From Pseudomonas rustica (lineage in GTDB: Bacteria; Pseudomonadota; Gammaproteobacteria; Pseudomonadales; Pseudomonadaceae): a stretch of DNA of 64,000 nt. This document shows, one piece after another, positions 9,031-20,164 of the stretch. Below the pieces are notes generated by a model, which was given only the letters and a program-made list of their open reading frames with translations, was not told where the DNA came from and searched no databases. The translations under genes were made by a program, and so were the position numbers. Position 1 is the first letter of the stretch. Each line of letters begins with the position of its first letter. Location of the stretch: NCBI RefSeq assembly GCF_018336155.1, contig NZ_JAGYHF010000002.1, forward strand, positions 248,001 to 312,000, written 5' to 3'.

Positions 9031-9750
9031 ATGCAATACGGCAAAACCCTCGTGCTCATCGCCGCCCTGTTCGCCGGCCAAGTCTCGGCTCATGGCCTGT
9101 GGATCGAACAACGGCGCGGCAATATCGAAGTGATCTACGGCCACGGCGCTGAAGACAATGCGTTCAAGGCGCAGAAAATCAGCGGCGCCTGGGCTTATGA
9201 CGCGGGCGGCAAGATGATTCCGGTCAGCGTTGAACGGCTCGCTGATCACGCACGTTTGAAACCGCTGAAGTCGCCTGCGGTGATGGCCGTGGCGCTGAAT
9301 AACGGCATGTGGTCGCAGACCGCTGACAAAAAGTGGGTCAATGAAGGCCGCAGGAAAGTACCGGGCGCTGTCGAGGCGACGGAGACGTTTAAATACAGTC
9401 TGGCGATTTATCAGCCGGGGGCGAAGTTGCCGAAGCTGGATCAGATCAAGCTGCTGATTTTGCCGGAGGTTGACCCGTTGACTGTGGGGCCGGGGAAATC
9501 ATTGCCGGTGCGGGTGTTGCTGGATGGCAAACCGGCGGCGGGGGTGAAGTTGATTGGCGACTATCGCAATGCGCCGAACACGTTGAGCGCCGAGACGGAT
9601 AAGGATGGCCGGGCGCAGGTATTGGTGAGAAATGAAGGGCTGAATGTGATTGCGGCGCAGGTTGAGGTGCCGGTGAAGGACAGTGCTGATGTGAATAGTC
9701 GTGGGTTGTTTAGTTCGCTGACATTCCTCGGCGAGCCACATCACGAGTAG
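9031..9750 (+). CDS. DUF4198 periplasmic protein (possible metal-uptake accessory)
   Basis: The 239-residue product has a signal peptide (MQYGKTLVLIAALFAGQVSA) with predicted cleavage before HGLWIEQRRG, leaving a histidine at the mature N-terminus. The remainder is beta-rich (LPVRVLLDGKPAAGVKLIGD), matching DUF4198 proteins, which are often found with TonB receptors or nickel/cobalt/zinc transporters (NikM/CbiK-like). It lies 12 bp after the receptor with an AAAAGGA ribosome site, so the two form an operon. A role in capturing a metal delivered by the receptor is inference. Confidence 0.75.
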   Translation: MQYGKTLVLIAALFAGQVSAHGLWIEQRRGNIEVIYGHGAEDNAFKAQKISGAWAYDAGGKMIPVSVERLADHARLKPLKSPAVMAVALNNGMWSQTADKKWVNEGRRKVPGAVEATETFKYSLAIYQPGAKLPKLDQIKLLILPEVDPLTVGPGKSLPVRVLLDGKPAAGVKLIGDYRNAPNTLSAETDKDGRAQVLVRNEGLNVIAAQVEVPVKDSADVNSRGLFSSLTFLGEPHHE

Positions 9751-9773
9751 GAAATTGATATTGGTGGCGCTCC

Positions 9774-9860
9774 ATTCGCGAGCAAGCCCGCTCCCACATT
9801 CGACCGCGTTCTATCTGAAGAGGCGCGGCTAAATGTGGGAGCGGGCTTGCTCGCGAAGGC
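9774..9860. repeat. Type-2 REP pair (GTGGGAGCGGGCTTGCTCGC core)
   Basis: Inverted copies of GTGGGAGCGGGCTTGCTCGC flank a spacer of about 45 bp. It lies between the convergent DUF4198 and hisC genes. It differs in core from the type-1 repeats; a relative is at 55109-55176. Confidence 0.88.
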
Positions 9861-9863
9861 GGT

Positions 9864-10916
9864 TTAGAGCTCGCCCAGGCCGTCGATCAGCGCCTGATTC
9901 TGCTCCGGCGTGCCAATCGAAATCCGCAGGAACTGCGCAATCCGCTCCTGCTTGAAGTGCCGCACAATCACGCCCTGCTCGCGCAATTTAGCCGCCAGCC
10001 CCGCCGCATCATGCTGCGGATGCCGCGCAAAGATGAAGTTCGCCGCCGACGGCAACACCTCAAAACCTTTGGCCTGCAACTGAGCGATCACCCACTCGCG
10101 GCTCTCGATCACCAACCGGCAGGTCTTGTCGAAATACTCGCGATCTTCGAACGCGGCAGCAGCACCGACAATCGCCAGACGATCCAGCGGATAGGAGTTG
10201 AAGCTGTTCTTGATCCGCTCCAGCGCCTCGATCAAGTCCGGATGCCCCACCGCCAGACCCACGCGCAAACCGGCCAGCGAGCGCGATTTGGACAGGGTCT
10301 GCGTCACCAGCAAGTTCGGATAACGATCGACCAGACTGATCGCCGTCTCGCCGCCGAAGTCGATATACGCCTCATCAACAACCACTACCGAATCCGGGCT
10401 GGCCTTGAGGATTTGCTCGACCGCTTCCAGCGCCAGCAGGCAACCGGTCGGGGCGTTCGGGTTAGGGAAAATGATCCCGCCGTTCGGCTTGGCATAGTCA
10501 GCCGGGTCGATCTGGAACTGCGCGTCCAGCGGCACCGCATCAAACTGGATGCCGTACAAACCGCAGTAAACCGGATAGAAGCTGTAGCTGATGTCCGGGA
10601 ACAGCAGCGGCTGATCGTGTTGCAGCAGACCGTGGAAAATGTGCGCGAGCACTTCATCCGAACCGTTGCCGAGGAACACCTGATTGCTCTGTACGCCGTA
10701 GTAGTTGGCGACTGCGGTTTTCAGCAGATCGCTGTTCGGATCCGGGTACAGACGCAGGTTGTCATTCAGCTCGACCTGCATGGCCGCCAAGGCTTTTGGC
10801 GATGGCCCGTACGGGTTTTCGTTGGTGTTGAGCTTGACCAGTTTGGTCAGCTTCGGTTGTTCGCCCGGCACGTACGGCACCAGATCTTTAACGAACGGGC
10901 TCCAGAATTTACTCAT
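9864..10916 (-). CDS. hisC: Histidinol-phosphate aminotransferase
   Basis: This 350-residue fold-type I PLP enzyme has the Schiff-base lysine K210 in [14 protein letters not shown] and the PNPNAPTG motif at 151-158. It converts imidazole-acetol phosphate and glutamate to histidinol phosphate. It starts 2 bp after the hisD stop, so it is the last gene of the leftward murA-hisG-hisD-hisC group. [20 protein letters not shown] is the normal start. In Pseudomonas this copy is usually called hisC1 because a second paralogue exists elsewhere. Confidence 0.93.
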   Translation of the reverse strand: MSKFWSPFVKDLVPYVPGEQPKLTKLVKLNTNENPYGPSPKALAAMQVELNDNLRLYPDPNSDLLKTAVANYYGVQSNQVFLGNGSDEVLAHIFHGLLQHDQPLLFPDISYSFYPVYCGLYGIQFDAVPLDAQFQIDPADYAKPNGGIIFPNPNAPTGCLLALEAVEQILKASPDSVVVVDEAYIDFGGETAISLVDRYPNLLVTQTLSKSRSLAGLRVGLAVGHPDLIEALERIKNSFNSYPLDRLAIVGAAAAFEDREYFDKTCRLVIESREWVIAQLQAKGFEVLPSAANFIFARHPQHDAAGLAAKLREQGVIVRHFKQERIAQFLRISIGTPEQNQALIDGLGEL

Positions 10917-10918
10917 GT

Positions 10919-12244
10919 TCAGTTCCCCTTCGATTCGTCTTTGATGCGGTATTCGGCGCTGCGCGCGTGGGCGCTCAGCGATTCGCCACGGGCCAGAATC
11001 GACGCAGTCTTGCCCAGTTCAGAGGCACCGGCCTCGGAGCAGAAGATGATCGACGAACGTTTCTGGAAGTCATACACACCCAGCGGCGACGAAAACCGCG
11101 CGGTGCCGGAGGTCGGCAATACGTGGTTCGGGCCCGCGCAGTAATCGCCCAGCGCTTCGGAGGTGTGACGGCCCATAAAGATCGCGCCAGCGTGGCGGAT
11201 CTGCGGCAACCAGGCTTGCGGATCAGCGACCGACAACTCCAAGTGTTCCGGGGCGATGCGGTTGGCGACTTCGATGGCTTGGGCCATGTCCTTCACGTGA
11301 ATCAACGCACCACGGCCATTGATCGAGGTTTCGATGATGGTCGCGCGATCCATGGTCGGCAGCAGTTTGTCGATGCTGGCGGCGACCTTGTCGAGGAACT
11401 CGGCGTCCGGGCTGACCAGAATCGCCTGCGCGTCTTCGTCGTGCTCGGCTTGCGAGAACAGGTCCATGGCGATCCAGTCCGGATCGGTCTGGCCGTCGCA
11501 CACCACGAGAATTTCCGAAGGGCCGGCAATCATGTCGATGCCAACCTGACCGAACACGTGGCGCTTGGCCGTGGCGACATAGATGTTGCCCGGGCCAACC
11601 ACCTTGTCGACTTTCGGCACGCTTTCGGTGCCGTACGCCAACGCGGCAACGGCTTGTGCGCCACCGATGGTGAACACGCGGTCGACGCCAGCGATGCACG
11701 CCGCCGCCAGCACAAGTTCGTTGATTTCACCACGCGGGGTCGGCACGACCATGACCACTTCGGTCACGCCAGCGACTTTGGCCGGAATCGCGTTCATCAA
11801 TACAGAGGATGGGTACGACGCCTTGCCACCCGGCACGTACAGACCGGCGCGATCCAGCGGCGTGACCTTCTGGCCCAGCACGGTGCCGTCAGCCTCGGTG
11901 TAGCTCCAGGAATCCTGCTTCTGTTTTTCGTGGTAGCTGCGCACGCGGGCGGCGGCTTTTTCCAGTGCTTCGCGCTGCGGCACGGTGATGCGCGTCAGCG
12001 CCAGTTCCAGACGCTCGCGCGGCAGGATCAGGTCGGCCATCGACGCGACTTCGAGGCCGTCGAACTTCTGGGTGAACTCGACCAGCGCCGCGTCACCGCG
12101 CTCGCGCACAGCTTTGATGATGTCCAGCACGCGCTGATTGACCGAGTCGTCAGACACACTTTCCCAGCTCAGCAGATGATCCAGATGATGCGCGAAATCC
12201 GGGTCAGCAGCGTTGAGTCGGCGAATTGCAGTCGTTGCGGTCAT
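10919..12244 (-). CDS. hisD: Histidinol dehydrogenase
   Basis: The 441-residue enzyme carries out the last two oxidations of histidine biosynthesis (histidinol to histidine, NAD-dependent, zinc-bound). Recognisable segments are [28 protein letters not shown] and [14 protein letters not shown] chose ATG 12244 ([17 protein letters not shown]), which gives the family length; the frame stays open upstream to about 12730, but that extension has no homologue-like character and overlaps hisG. It lies 125 bp after hisG and 2 bp before hisC. Confidence 0.95.
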   Translation of the reverse strand: MTATTAIRRLNAADPDFAHHLDHLLSWESVSDDSVNQRVLDIIKAVRERGDAALVEFTQKFDGLEVASMADLILPRERLELALTRITVPQREALEKAAARVRSYHEKQKQDSWSYTEADGTVLGQKVTPLDRAGLYVPGGKASYPSSVLMNAIPAKVAGVTEVVMVVPTPRGEINELVLAAACIAGVDRVFTIGGAQAVAALAYGTESVPKVDKVVGPGNIYVATAKRHVFGQVGIDMIAGPSEILVVCDGQTDPDWIAMDLFSQAEHDEDAQAILVSPDAEFLDKVAASIDKLLPTMDRATIIETSINGRGALIHVKDMAQAIEVANRIAPEHLELSVADPQAWLPQIRHAGAIFMGRHTSEALGDYCAGPNHVLPTSGTARFSSPLGVYDFQKRSSIIFCSEAGASELGKTASILARGESLSAHARSAEYRIKDESKGN

Positions 12245-12343
12245 AGCGAGAGCCTCATAGGAATGGCAAAAACTCAGGCGCCCTAACTTAGCAGTCGTTT
12301 CCGCTTGGGCACCTGAGATTCTGGCTATGAGGCGGATAGACGG

Positions 12344-12362
12344 GCGCGACTTAACGTCGCGC
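12344..12362. other. Stem-loop just downstream of hisG
   Basis: The 7-bp stem GCGCGAC/GTCGCGC has a 5-nt loop, 7 bp after the hisG stop. It has no following T-run, so it is more likely an mRNA-stability or processing element than a terminator. Confidence 0.4.
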
Positions 12363-12369
12363 AGGTGAA

Positions 12370-13005
12370 TCAGCCGCGGTGTCGAGACTCCACTGCATTG
12401 CGCAGGGTGTCGATCAACGCCTGGATTCGGGCGTGTTGCATTTTCATCGAAGCCTTGTTGACCACCAGGCGCGAACTGATCGTGGCGATCAGTTCCTGAG
12501 GTTCCAGACCGTTGGCGCGCAGGGTGTTGCCGGTGTCGACGACGTCGATGATCTTGTCGGCGAGACCAATCAGCGGTGCCAGCTCCATCGAGCCGTAAAG
12601 CTTGATGATGTCGACCTGACGGCCCTGCTCGGCGTAGTAACGCTTGGCGACGTTGACGAACTTGGTCGCCACGCGCAGACGGCCCTTGGGCTCTGGCGCA
12701 CCGATCTTGCCGGCGGTCATCAGTTTGCACTGCGCGATTTGCAGATCCAGTGGCTCGTACAGGCCCTGGCCGGTGTATTCCATCAACACGTCTTTACCGG
12801 CGACGCCGAGGTCGGCCGCGCCATGCTCGACATAGGTCGGCACGTCAGTGGCGCGCACGATCAGCAGACGTACGTCTGGCTGAGTCGTAGGAATAATCAG
12901 CTTGCGGCTCTTGTCCGGATTCTCGGTCGGCACGATGCCCGCTTCGGCGAGAAGCGGCAGGGTGTCGTCAAGGATGCGGCCCTTGGACAGTGCGATGGTC
13001 AACAT
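12370..13005 (-). CDS. hisG: ATP phosphoribosyltransferase, short form
   Basis: At 211 residues this is the short HisG (HisGS), which lacks the C-terminal histidine-binding regulatory domain of the E. coli form. It shows [19 protein letters not shown] and [29 protein letters not shown]. It joins ATP and PRPP in the first committed step of histidine synthesis. Short HisG needs the HisZ paralogue for activity and feedback; hisZ is not in this window and in Pseudomonas is normally elsewhere. It lies downstream of murA on the same strand with a 127-bp gap. Confidence 0.95.
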   Translation of the reverse strand: MLTIALSKGRILDDTLPLLAEAGIVPTENPDKSRKLIIPTTQPDVRLLIVRATDVPTYVEHGAADLGVAGKDVLMEYTGQGLYEPLDLQIAQCKLMTAGKIGAPEPKGRLRVATKFVNVAKRYYAEQGRQVDIIKLYGSMELAPLIGLADKIIDVVDTGNTLRANGLEPQELIATISSRLVVNKASMKMQHARIQALIDTLRNAVESRHRG

Positions 13006-13065
13006 GGGAAACGTCAGTCCTTATCAAGGTACTCATGCCCGGTCGCAATCGGCGCCGGACACACA

Positions 13066-13086
13066 TCGAGCCGGAAACCGGCTCGA
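13066..13086. other. Perfect hairpin between murA and hisG
   Basis: A 9-bp stem TCGAGCCGG/CCGGCTCGA closes a 3-nt AAA loop. No T-run follows on the leftward strand, so it may be a pause or processing site between murA and hisG rather than a full terminator. Confidence 0.45.
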
Positions 13087-13132
13087 CTCAAAACGAATTC
13101 AACGGACACGTCCCTGTGTCCACGTGCAGCAA

Positions 13133-14660
<1,528 letters not shown>

Positions 14661-14705
14661 GCTCAACCTCAATCGGCGCCCTGTGCGCACGGGTCGGACA
14701 TCATA

Positions 14706-14763
14706 CAAAAAAGCCCCGCGCCTGCGAACCCCGCATGGCAGGACTCTGACGGGGGGCTTCTTT
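14706..14763 (-). terminator. Terminator of the mla operon
   Basis: Read leftwards, AAGCCCC pairs with GGGGCTT and encloses an inner CCTGC/GCAGG stem, followed by TTTTTT. It lies 13 bp after the mlaB stop and ahead of ibaG. Confidence 0.7.
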
Positions 14764-14775
14764 ATAGATGCGGGT

Positions 14776-15081
14776 TCAGGGATGCGCCAACAGCTCGGTC
14801 AGTTCGCTGACCTGAGCGATTTCGCGCATGTCTTCGGGCATTGCGCGGATGCTCACAGCCTTGCCGGCCGCTTGCGCATCGCGCATGAAGCACAGCAGCA
14901 ACGACAGGCCGACGCTGCTGGACTTCTTCACTGCCGAACAATCGATGACCAGCGATGACGCCTTGCTGGACTTGATCAACGCCTGCCCTTCCTTTCGCAA
15001 GTCAGGGCCGGTGCGGTAATCCAGCACTCCGCTGAGCAATAGCTCGTCGACATCACTCATACGAACTGCTGCCTCATTCAT
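14776..15081 (-). CDS. mlaB: STAS-domain protein MlaB
   Basis: The 101-residue single STAS domain contains VIDCSAVKKSSSVGLSLLL, the helix that contacts the MlaF ATPase. It is the cytoplasmic regulatory subunit of the MlaFEDB inner-membrane complex, which maintains outer-membrane lipid asymmetry. It overlaps the mlaC stop by 4 bp and is the last gene of the operon. Confidence 0.85.
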   Translation of the reverse strand: MNEAAVRMSDVDELLLSGVLDYRTGPDLRKEGQALIKSSKASSLVIDCSAVKKSSSVGLSLLLCFMRDAQAAGKAVSIRAMPEDMREIAQVSELTELLAHP

Positions 15082-15725
15082 TGCGCTGGGTTCTTTTCGG
15101 TGGATTCCTTGGCCTTGGCCACTTCACCCGCCCAACCGTTGATGGTCTTGTCGAGGTCGTTGCCATTGCGCTGCATCGCGTCAGCGAACTGGTCACGGAA
15201 CAGTTTGCCAATGTTGATGCCGTTGATGATCACGTTGCGCAGTTTCCACTCGCCGTTGATCTTCTCCAGCGTGTATTGCACTGGATAGATCGCGCCGCTG
15301 CTGCCTTTTACAACCATGCCAACACTGGTGCGATCGCCCGACTCATCCTTGGCAGGATCGACGGTAATGCCCTGGTTGTTGTATTCAAGCAGAGCGTTGC
15401 CGTAGAACTGGAACAGACCTTTCTTGAAGTTTTCTTCGAAGGTCTTCATCTGCGCAGGGGTGGCCTTGCGCGAATACTTGACCGTCATGATGCTTTTGGA
15501 GATGCCCTCGGCGTCCACTACCGGCCCGACGATGGTGTTGAGCGCGGTGTAGAAATCGCTCGGATCCTGCTTGTACTTTTCTTTGTTGGCAGCCAGGTCG
15601 GCCAGCAACCGGGTGGTTGTGTCCTGAACCAGATCATGTGCCGAAGTCGCAGCAGCAACGGCATTACCCATCAACGGCAGGGCCGCGAGTAATACCAACA
15701 GACTGCGTCGCAAGATAGAGATCAT
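15078..15725 (-). CDS. mlaC: Periplasmic phospholipid-binding protein MlaC
   Basis: The 215-residue product has a signal peptide (MISILRRSLLVLLAALPLMGNAVAA) and the Tol-Tol/MlaC fold (FEENFKKGLFQFYGNALLEYNNQ; GEWKLRNVIINGINIGKLFRDQF). It shuttles phospholipid between the outer-membrane MlaA-porin complex and the inner-membrane MlaFEDB. It lies 10 bp after mlaD and overlaps mlaB. MlaA is not encoded in the window. Confidence 0.93.
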   Translation of the reverse strand: MISILRRSLLVLLAALPLMGNAVAAATSAHDLVQDTTTRLLADLAANKEKYKQDPSDFYTALNTIVGPVVDAEGISKSIMTVKYSRKATPAQMKTFEENFKKGLFQFYGNALLEYNNQGITVDPAKDESGDRTSVGMVVKGSSGAIYPVQYTLEKINGEWKLRNVIINGINIGKLFRDQFADAMQRNGNDLDKTINGWAGEVAKAKESTEKNPAQ

Positions 15726-15735
15726 TCAAAGCTCC

Positions 15736-16203
15736 TCATTTGGCATCTTTGCTAACGGTATTGAGCAGGAATTTACCGATCAGGTCTTCCAGTACCAGAG
15801 ACGACTGCGTGTCGTGGATGGTTCCACCATCTGTCAGCGGCTTGTCTTCGCCACCGACGCTGATACCGATGTACTTCTCGCCCAGCAGACCCGCGGTCAG
15901 GATAGACGCTGTGGAGTCAGTCGGCAGGTTGTCGACCTTTTTATCCACTTGCAGGGTCACCCGACCGGTGAAGCTGTCGCGATCCAGATCGATCGCCGTG
16001 ACCTTGCCGATGGTTACACCGGCCATGGTCACTTTGGCTCTGACCGTCAAACCGGCGATATTGTCAAAGTAGGCATAAAGTTTATACGTGTCGGTGGTCG
16101 ATGTCGGAGACAGACCACTGACGCGCAGTGCAAGCAGCAGCAAAGCCAGGATCCCTGCCAGCAGGAACAGGCCGACACCGATTTCCAGGGTGCGGTTTTG
16201 CAT
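15736..16203 (-). CDS. mlaD: MCE-domain protein MlaD
   Basis: The 155-residue protein has one N-terminal transmembrane helix (about residues 7-27, LFLLAGILALLLLALRV) and a single MCE domain (YFDNIAGLTVRAKVTMAGVTIGKV, LLGEKYIGISVGGEDK). It forms the hexameric periplasmic ring on MlaE that binds lipid. Its ATG overlaps the mlaE stop by one base (TGATG), so translation is coupled. Confidence 0.94.
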   Translation of the reverse strand: MQNRTLEIGVGLFLLAGILALLLLALRVSGLSPTSTTDTYKLYAYFDNIAGLTVRAKVTMAGVTIGKVTAIDLDRDSFTGRVTLQVDKKVDNLPTDSTASILTAGLLGEKYIGISVGGEDKPLTDGGTIHDTQSSLVLEDLIGKFLLNTVSKDAK

Positions 16204-17000
16204 CAGAAATCTCCAAACATCAAAGCGGTCAGAATAAAGTCCAGGCCGAGCACTGCCAGCGAGGCAAATACCACGGTCTTGGTGGTGGCACGACTGATCC
16301 CCTCGGAAGTGGGCTCGCAGTCATAGCCTTGGAATACGGCGATCCAGGTGACGACAAAGGCAAAAACTACACTCTTGATGACGCCATTGAGCACATCGCT
16401 GGTGAAGTTGACGCTGTTTTGCATGTTCGCCCAGTAGGAACCTTCATACACGCCCAACCAGTCGACAGCCACCCACGAACCGCCCCAGATACCCACCACG
16501 CTGAAAATCATCGCCAGCACCGGCAGGGAAATGAAACCGGCCCACAGGCGCGGGGCAATGATGTACTTGAGTGGGTCGACGCCGATCATTTCAAGGCTGG
16601 ACAGCTGTTCGGTGGACTTCATGTTGCCGATTTCTGCAGTCAGCGCAGAACCGGCACGCCCGGCGAACAGTAGAGCAGTGACGACCGGGCCGAGTTCACG
16701 CAGCAACGTCAGCGCAACCATCTGCCCGACCGCCTGCTCCGAACCGTAGCTCGACAGAATGCTGAAGCCCTGCAGCGCCAGCACCATGCCGATGAAAATC
16801 CCGGAAACAACAATGATCACCAGCGACATCACGCCGACTGAATGCAGCTGTTTGACCAGCAGGCCGAAGCCGCCGCTGATACCGCCACGCCCCAGCAAGG
16901 CATGAAACAGGAACAACGTTGCCCGACCGAACACCGCGATGGCGTCGATCGCAGCTGCGCCGAAACGGCGTACGCGTTCTATTAATGAAAGTCTGCGCAT
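16203..17000 (-). CDS. mlaE: Phospholipid ABC transporter permease MlaE
   Basis: The 265-residue integral membrane protein has about five to six hydrophobic segments ([40 protein letters not shown]) and the MlaE signature GAELGNMKxTEQ-like stretch [19 protein letters not shown] chose ATG 17000, which overlaps the mlaF stop as TGATG; a TTG one codon upstream is also in frame but lacks this coupling. Confidence 0.94.
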   Translation of the reverse strand: MRRLSLIERVRRFGAAAIDAIAVFGRATLFLFHALLGRGGISGGFGLLVKQLHSVGVMSLVIIVVSGIFIGMVLALQGFSILSSYGSEQAVGQMVALTLLRELGPVVTALLFAGRAGSALTAEIGNMKSTEQLSSLEMIGVDPLKYIIAPRLWAGFISLPVLAMIFSVVGIWGGSWVAVDWLGVYEGSYWANMQNSVNFTSDVLNGVIKSVVFAFVVTWIAVFQGYDCEPTSEGISRATTKTVVFASLAVLGLDFILTALMFGDF

Positions 17001-17809
17001 CAACGCTTCCCCAGAAGATCTGCGCGGTAATCCGTCGCTGGAAAGTGGTACGCCACCGGGCCATCCGGGTTGCCGGTCATGAATTGACGGATACGCGGCT
17101 CGTCCGAGTTCATCAACTCGTCCGGCGTGCCCTGCCCCAACACCTGACCATCACCGACGACATAAATGTAGTCGGCGATGCTCGCGGTCTCGGCCAGATC
17201 GTGGGAAACCACGATACTGGTGATCCCCAGCGCATCGTTAAGCAGACGGATCAGGCGCACCAACACGCCCATGGCGATTGGATCCTGACCGACGAACGGT
17301 TCGTCATACATGAGAATCTGTGGATCGAGGGCAATGGCGCGGGCCAATGCAACACGACGTTTCATGCCACCGGACAGCTCATCGGGCATCAGCTCGATGG
17401 CGCCGCGCAACCCCACCGCCTGCAATTTGAGCAGGACGATGTCGCGGATCATTTCTTCCGGCAACTCGGTATGAACGCGCAGGGGGAAAGCGACGTTCTC
17501 GAAAACATCGAGATCGGTGAACAGCGCTCCGCTCTGAAACAGCACACCCATGTGCTTGCGCGCGTCGAACAGATCGCTGCGCGAAAGCTTCGGCAGGTTC
17601 TGACCGTTGACCCAGACCTCACCGCTGGAGGGACGCAATTGTGCGCCCATCAACCGCAGCAGCGTGGTCTTGCCACACCCGGAAGGCCCCATGATGCCGG
17701 TGACCTTGCCGCGCGGGATACGGATATCGACGTTATTGAAAATGCTGCGCGCACCGCGCTTGAAGGAGACTCCCTTCAGCTCGACCGCGTAGGCGTTATC
17801 GGCACTCAT
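17000..17809 (-). CDS. mlaF: Phospholipid ABC transporter ATPase MlaF
   Basis: The 269-residue ABC ATPase has Walker [10 protein letters not shown] at 41-49, signature [15 protein letters not shown] and Walker B ILMYDEPF, and powers the MlaFEDB complex. It is first in the mlaFEDCB operon, whose genes are joined by overlaps or gaps of 10 bp or less. It is divergent from kdsD. Confidence 0.95.
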   Translation of the reverse strand: MSADNAYAVELKGVSFKRGARSIFNNVDIRIPRGKVTGIMGPSGCGKTTLLRLMGAQLRPSSGEVWVNGQNLPKLSRSDLFDARKHMGVLFQSGALFTDLDVFENVAFPLRVHTELPEEMIRDIVLLKLQAVGLRGAIELMPDELSGGMKRRVALARAIALDPQILMYDEPFVGQDPIAMGVLVRLIRLLNDALGITSIVVSHDLAETASIADYIYVVGDGQVLGQGTPDELMNSDEPRIRQFMTGNPDGPVAYHFPATDYRADLLGKR

Positions 17810-18044
17810 CTAAACTCCTTGCGATGCAGCCTCTCACTCGGACGCCAGGCTTTCCTGGAAAAGCACATACATCCCGGGCAGGCCGAACTGGCGGCGAACT
17901 ATATCACTGCAAAGGGCGCGCGCCCAAGGCTTGTGCCGGGCCGTGTTCAACGATATGACAGGGTTACAGACGCTTTTTCGGGCTTTTAGTTACGGCGAAT
18001 GACAAAGCACGACGAACTTGCGTGAGGCTTTGCCACATAACCGC

Positions 18045-18050
18045 TATAAT
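18045..18050 (+). promoter_or_regulatory. Likely -10 box of the kdsD promoter
   Basis: TATAAT lies 34 bp before the chosen kdsD ATG in the 275-bp mlaF-kdsD divergent gap. No convincing -35 at 17 bp was found; TTGCGT at 18018-18023 is 21 bp away. Confidence 0.45.
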
Positions 18051-18084
18051 CGCCGCCTTTTCATCGGGCTATACGATTTCTGAC

Positions 18085-19059
18085 ATGAGCCAAACCAGCG
18101 ACCTGATTCAATCGGCACAACGCACCATCCGCCTCGAAGTGGAAGCCGTTCAAGGCTTGCTGCCCCATATCGACGCCGATTTCGTACGCGCTTGCGAGAT
18201 GATTCTGGCCAGTAAGGGCCGTGTAGTCGTGGTCGGCATGGGCAAATCCGGGCACATCGGCAACAAGATTGCCGCCACCCTGGCCAGCACCGGCACCCCT
18301 GCATTCTTCGTACACCCGGCCGAAGCCAGCCACGGCGACATGGGCATGATCACTCGTGATGACGTGATTCTGGCCCTGTCGAACTCCGGCTCGACCAACG
18401 AAATCGTCACCCTGCTGCCGTTGATCAAACGTCTGGGCATCCAGTTGATCAGCGTCACCGGCAATCCACAATCGCCGCTGGCCAAGGCTGCCGAGGTCAA
18501 TCTCAACGTTCACGTCGAGCACGAAGCCTGCCCGCTCAACCTGGCACCGACCTCGTCGACGACGGCTGCACTGGTCATGGGCGATGCCCTGGCGGTGGCG
18601 CTGCTCGAAGCTCGCGGTTTTACCGCTGAAGATTTCGCGTTTTCCCATCCCGGTGGTGCATTGGGCCGTCGTCTGTTGCTGAAAGTCGAAAACGTCATGC
18701 ACGCCGGTCAGGAGCTGCCGCAAGTACAACGCGGCACCCTGCTCAAAGATGCCTTGATGGAAATGACCCGCAAGGGTCTGGGCATGACCGCCATTGTTGA
18801 AGCCGACGGTAAACTCGCCGGGATCTTCACCGACGGCGATTTGCGCCGTACGCTGGATCGCAGCATCGATATCCGCAGCGCGACCATCGACCAGGTGATG
18901 ACCGCTCACGGCAAAACCGCCCGGCCCGACATGCTCGCCGCCGAAGCGCTGAAAATCATGGAAGACCACCGAATCAACGCATTGGTAGTCGTCGATGAGG
19001 ATGATCGCCCGATTGGCGCCTTCAACCTCTCCGATCTGCTGCGCGCAGGAGTCATGTAA
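18085..19059 (+). CDS. kdsD: Arabinose-5-phosphate isomerase
   Basis: The 324-residue protein has an N-terminal SIS sugar-isomerase domain (VVVGMGKSGHIGNKIAATLASTG; LSNSGSTNEI) and two C-terminal CBS domains (about 205-320). It converts ribulose-5-phosphate to arabinose-5-phosphate for Kdo synthesis. The start MSQTSDLIQSAQRTIRLE at 18085 gives the usual length; the frame is open further upstream, but that part covers the promoter. Its stop overlaps the kdsC ATG (TAATG). Confidence 0.94.
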   Translation: MSQTSDLIQSAQRTIRLEVEAVQGLLPHIDADFVRACEMILASKGRVVVVGMGKSGHIGNKIAATLASTGTPAFFVHPAEASHGDMGMITRDDVILALSNSGSTNEIVTLLPLIKRLGIQLISVTGNPQSPLAKAAEVNLNVHVEHEACPLNLAPTSSTTAALVMGDALAVALLEARGFTAEDFAFSHPGGALGRRLLLKVENVMHAGQELPQVQRGTLLKDALMEMTRKGLGMTAIVEADGKLAGIFTDGDLRRTLDRSIDIRSATIDQVMTAHGKTARPDMLAAEALKIMEDHRINALVVVDEDDRPIGAFNLSDLLRAGVM

Positions 19060-19583
19060 TGAGCAACAATCTGCTGCAACGCGGCAAAGCGATCAAACTG
19101 GCGGTGTTCGACGTCGATGGCGTCCTCACCGATGGCCGCCTGTACTTCCTTGAAGACGGCAGCGAATTCAAGACTTTCAATACACTCGACGGCCAAGGCA
19201 TCAAAATGTTGATGAACGCTGGCGTGCAAACCGCCATCATCAGCGGTCGAAAGACACCAGTGGTTGAACGTCGGGCGAAAAATCTGGGCATCCCGCACCT
19301 TTTTCAGGGGCGTGAAGACAAATTGGTCGTTCTCGACGGTTTACTTGAACAACTGGGCCTAAGCTATGAACAGGTCGCCTACCTCGGTGACGACCTTCCT
19401 GACCTGCCGGTGATCCGCCGCGTAGGCCTGGGCATGGCGGTTGCCAACGCTGCTGATTTCGTCCGCGAACACGCCCATGGCGTGACCCGGGCCCGAGGCG
19501 GCGAAGGCGCTGCCCGCGAATTCTGCGAATTGATCCTGCGCGCCCAGGGCCGCCTCGATGCGGCCAACGCCGCGTACCTGTGA
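19059..19583 (+). CDS. kdsC: 3-deoxy-D-manno-octulosonate 8-phosphate phosphatase
   Basis: The 174-residue HAD phosphatase of the tetrameric C0 type has the nucleophile motif FDVDGVLTDG (D18, D20) and the C-terminal GDDLPDLPV acidic motif. It removes phosphate from Kdo-8-P, two steps downstream of KdsD. It is translationally coupled to kdsD and overlaps the possible GTG start of lptC. Confidence 0.94.
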   Translation: MSNNLLQRGKAIKLAVFDVDGVLTDGRLYFLEDGSEFKTFNTLDGQGIKMLMNAGVQTAIISGRKTPVVERRAKNLGIPHLFQGREDKLVVLDGLLEQLGLSYEQVAYLGDDLPDLPVIRRVGLGMAVANAADFVREHAHGVTRARGGEGAAREFCELILRAQGRLDAANAAYL

Positions 19584-19591
19584 GCCAAACC

Positions 19592-20164
19592 ATGTTCAGC
19601 AAAAAATTTCGCACCTTCCTGCTTTTTGGCTGCATCGCTGCGCTGTTTGCTGCGGTCGGCTACTGGAACATCAGCCCGGAACGCTTTCTCGACAAGCCGC
19701 CAGTGACGACCGAGGAAAACCCGATCGACTGGTACGCGACCAACACGCACACTCTGCAGTACCTGCCGGATGGCGGCGTGCAGTATGAAATGACGTCGGA
19801 CAAAGCCGAGCACGTCAAGGCAACCGACATTGTTCTGGTCACCAAACCCGACCTGAACATGTACCGCGGTACTGACTTTCCGTGGCACGTGACCAGCGAG
19901 CGCGGCGAAGTGAATCCGGGCGGTACACAAGTAGAATTGATTGACTCGGTGCGTATCAAACGCACTGACGAACAAAACCGCGACCTGCTGGTCACTTCCA
20001 CGCGCATGACCGTGTTCCCTCAGGAGCAATATGCGCAGACCGAGCAACCCGTTAGAATCGACGGCGCTGGCGGTGTATCAACCGGCGTTGGCATGAAAGC
20101 GTACCTGAAGGAAAGCAGGATACACCTGCTATCGAACGTAAGAGGACAGTATGAGGCTCGTTAA
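19592..20164 (+). CDS. lptC: LPS export system protein LptC
   Basis: The 190-residue protein has one N-terminal membrane helix (FLLFGCIAALFAAVGYW) and a periplasmic beta-jellyroll domain. It belongs to the LptB2FG-C complex that extracts LPS from the inner membrane and passes it to LptA. ATG 19592 gives the usual length. An in-frame GTG at 19580 overlapping the kdsC stop (GTGA) would add four residues (MSQT) and cannot be excluded. It overlaps lptA by 14 bp. Confidence 0.9.
   Translation: MFSKKFRTFLLFGCIAALFAAVGYWNISPERFLDKPPVTTEENPIDWYATNTHTLQYLPDGGVQYEMTSDKAEHVKATDIVLVTKPDLNMYRGTDFPWHVTSERGEVNPGGTQVELIDSVRIKRTDEQNRDLLVTSTRMTVFPQEQYAQTEQPVRIDGAGGVSTGVGMKAYLKESRIHLLSNVRGQYEAR

Noticed and set aside
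6766-9249. An 827-codon frame on the minus strand over the TonB receptor
   Set aside because: It is opposite a certain receptor gene and is arginine/valine-rich without any domain, as expected for a shadow frame.
12245-12730. N-terminal extension of hisD by about 160 codons
   Set aside because: It runs over the hisG end in another frame and has the low-complexity R/Q/G composition of a shadow. ATG 12244 gives the family length.
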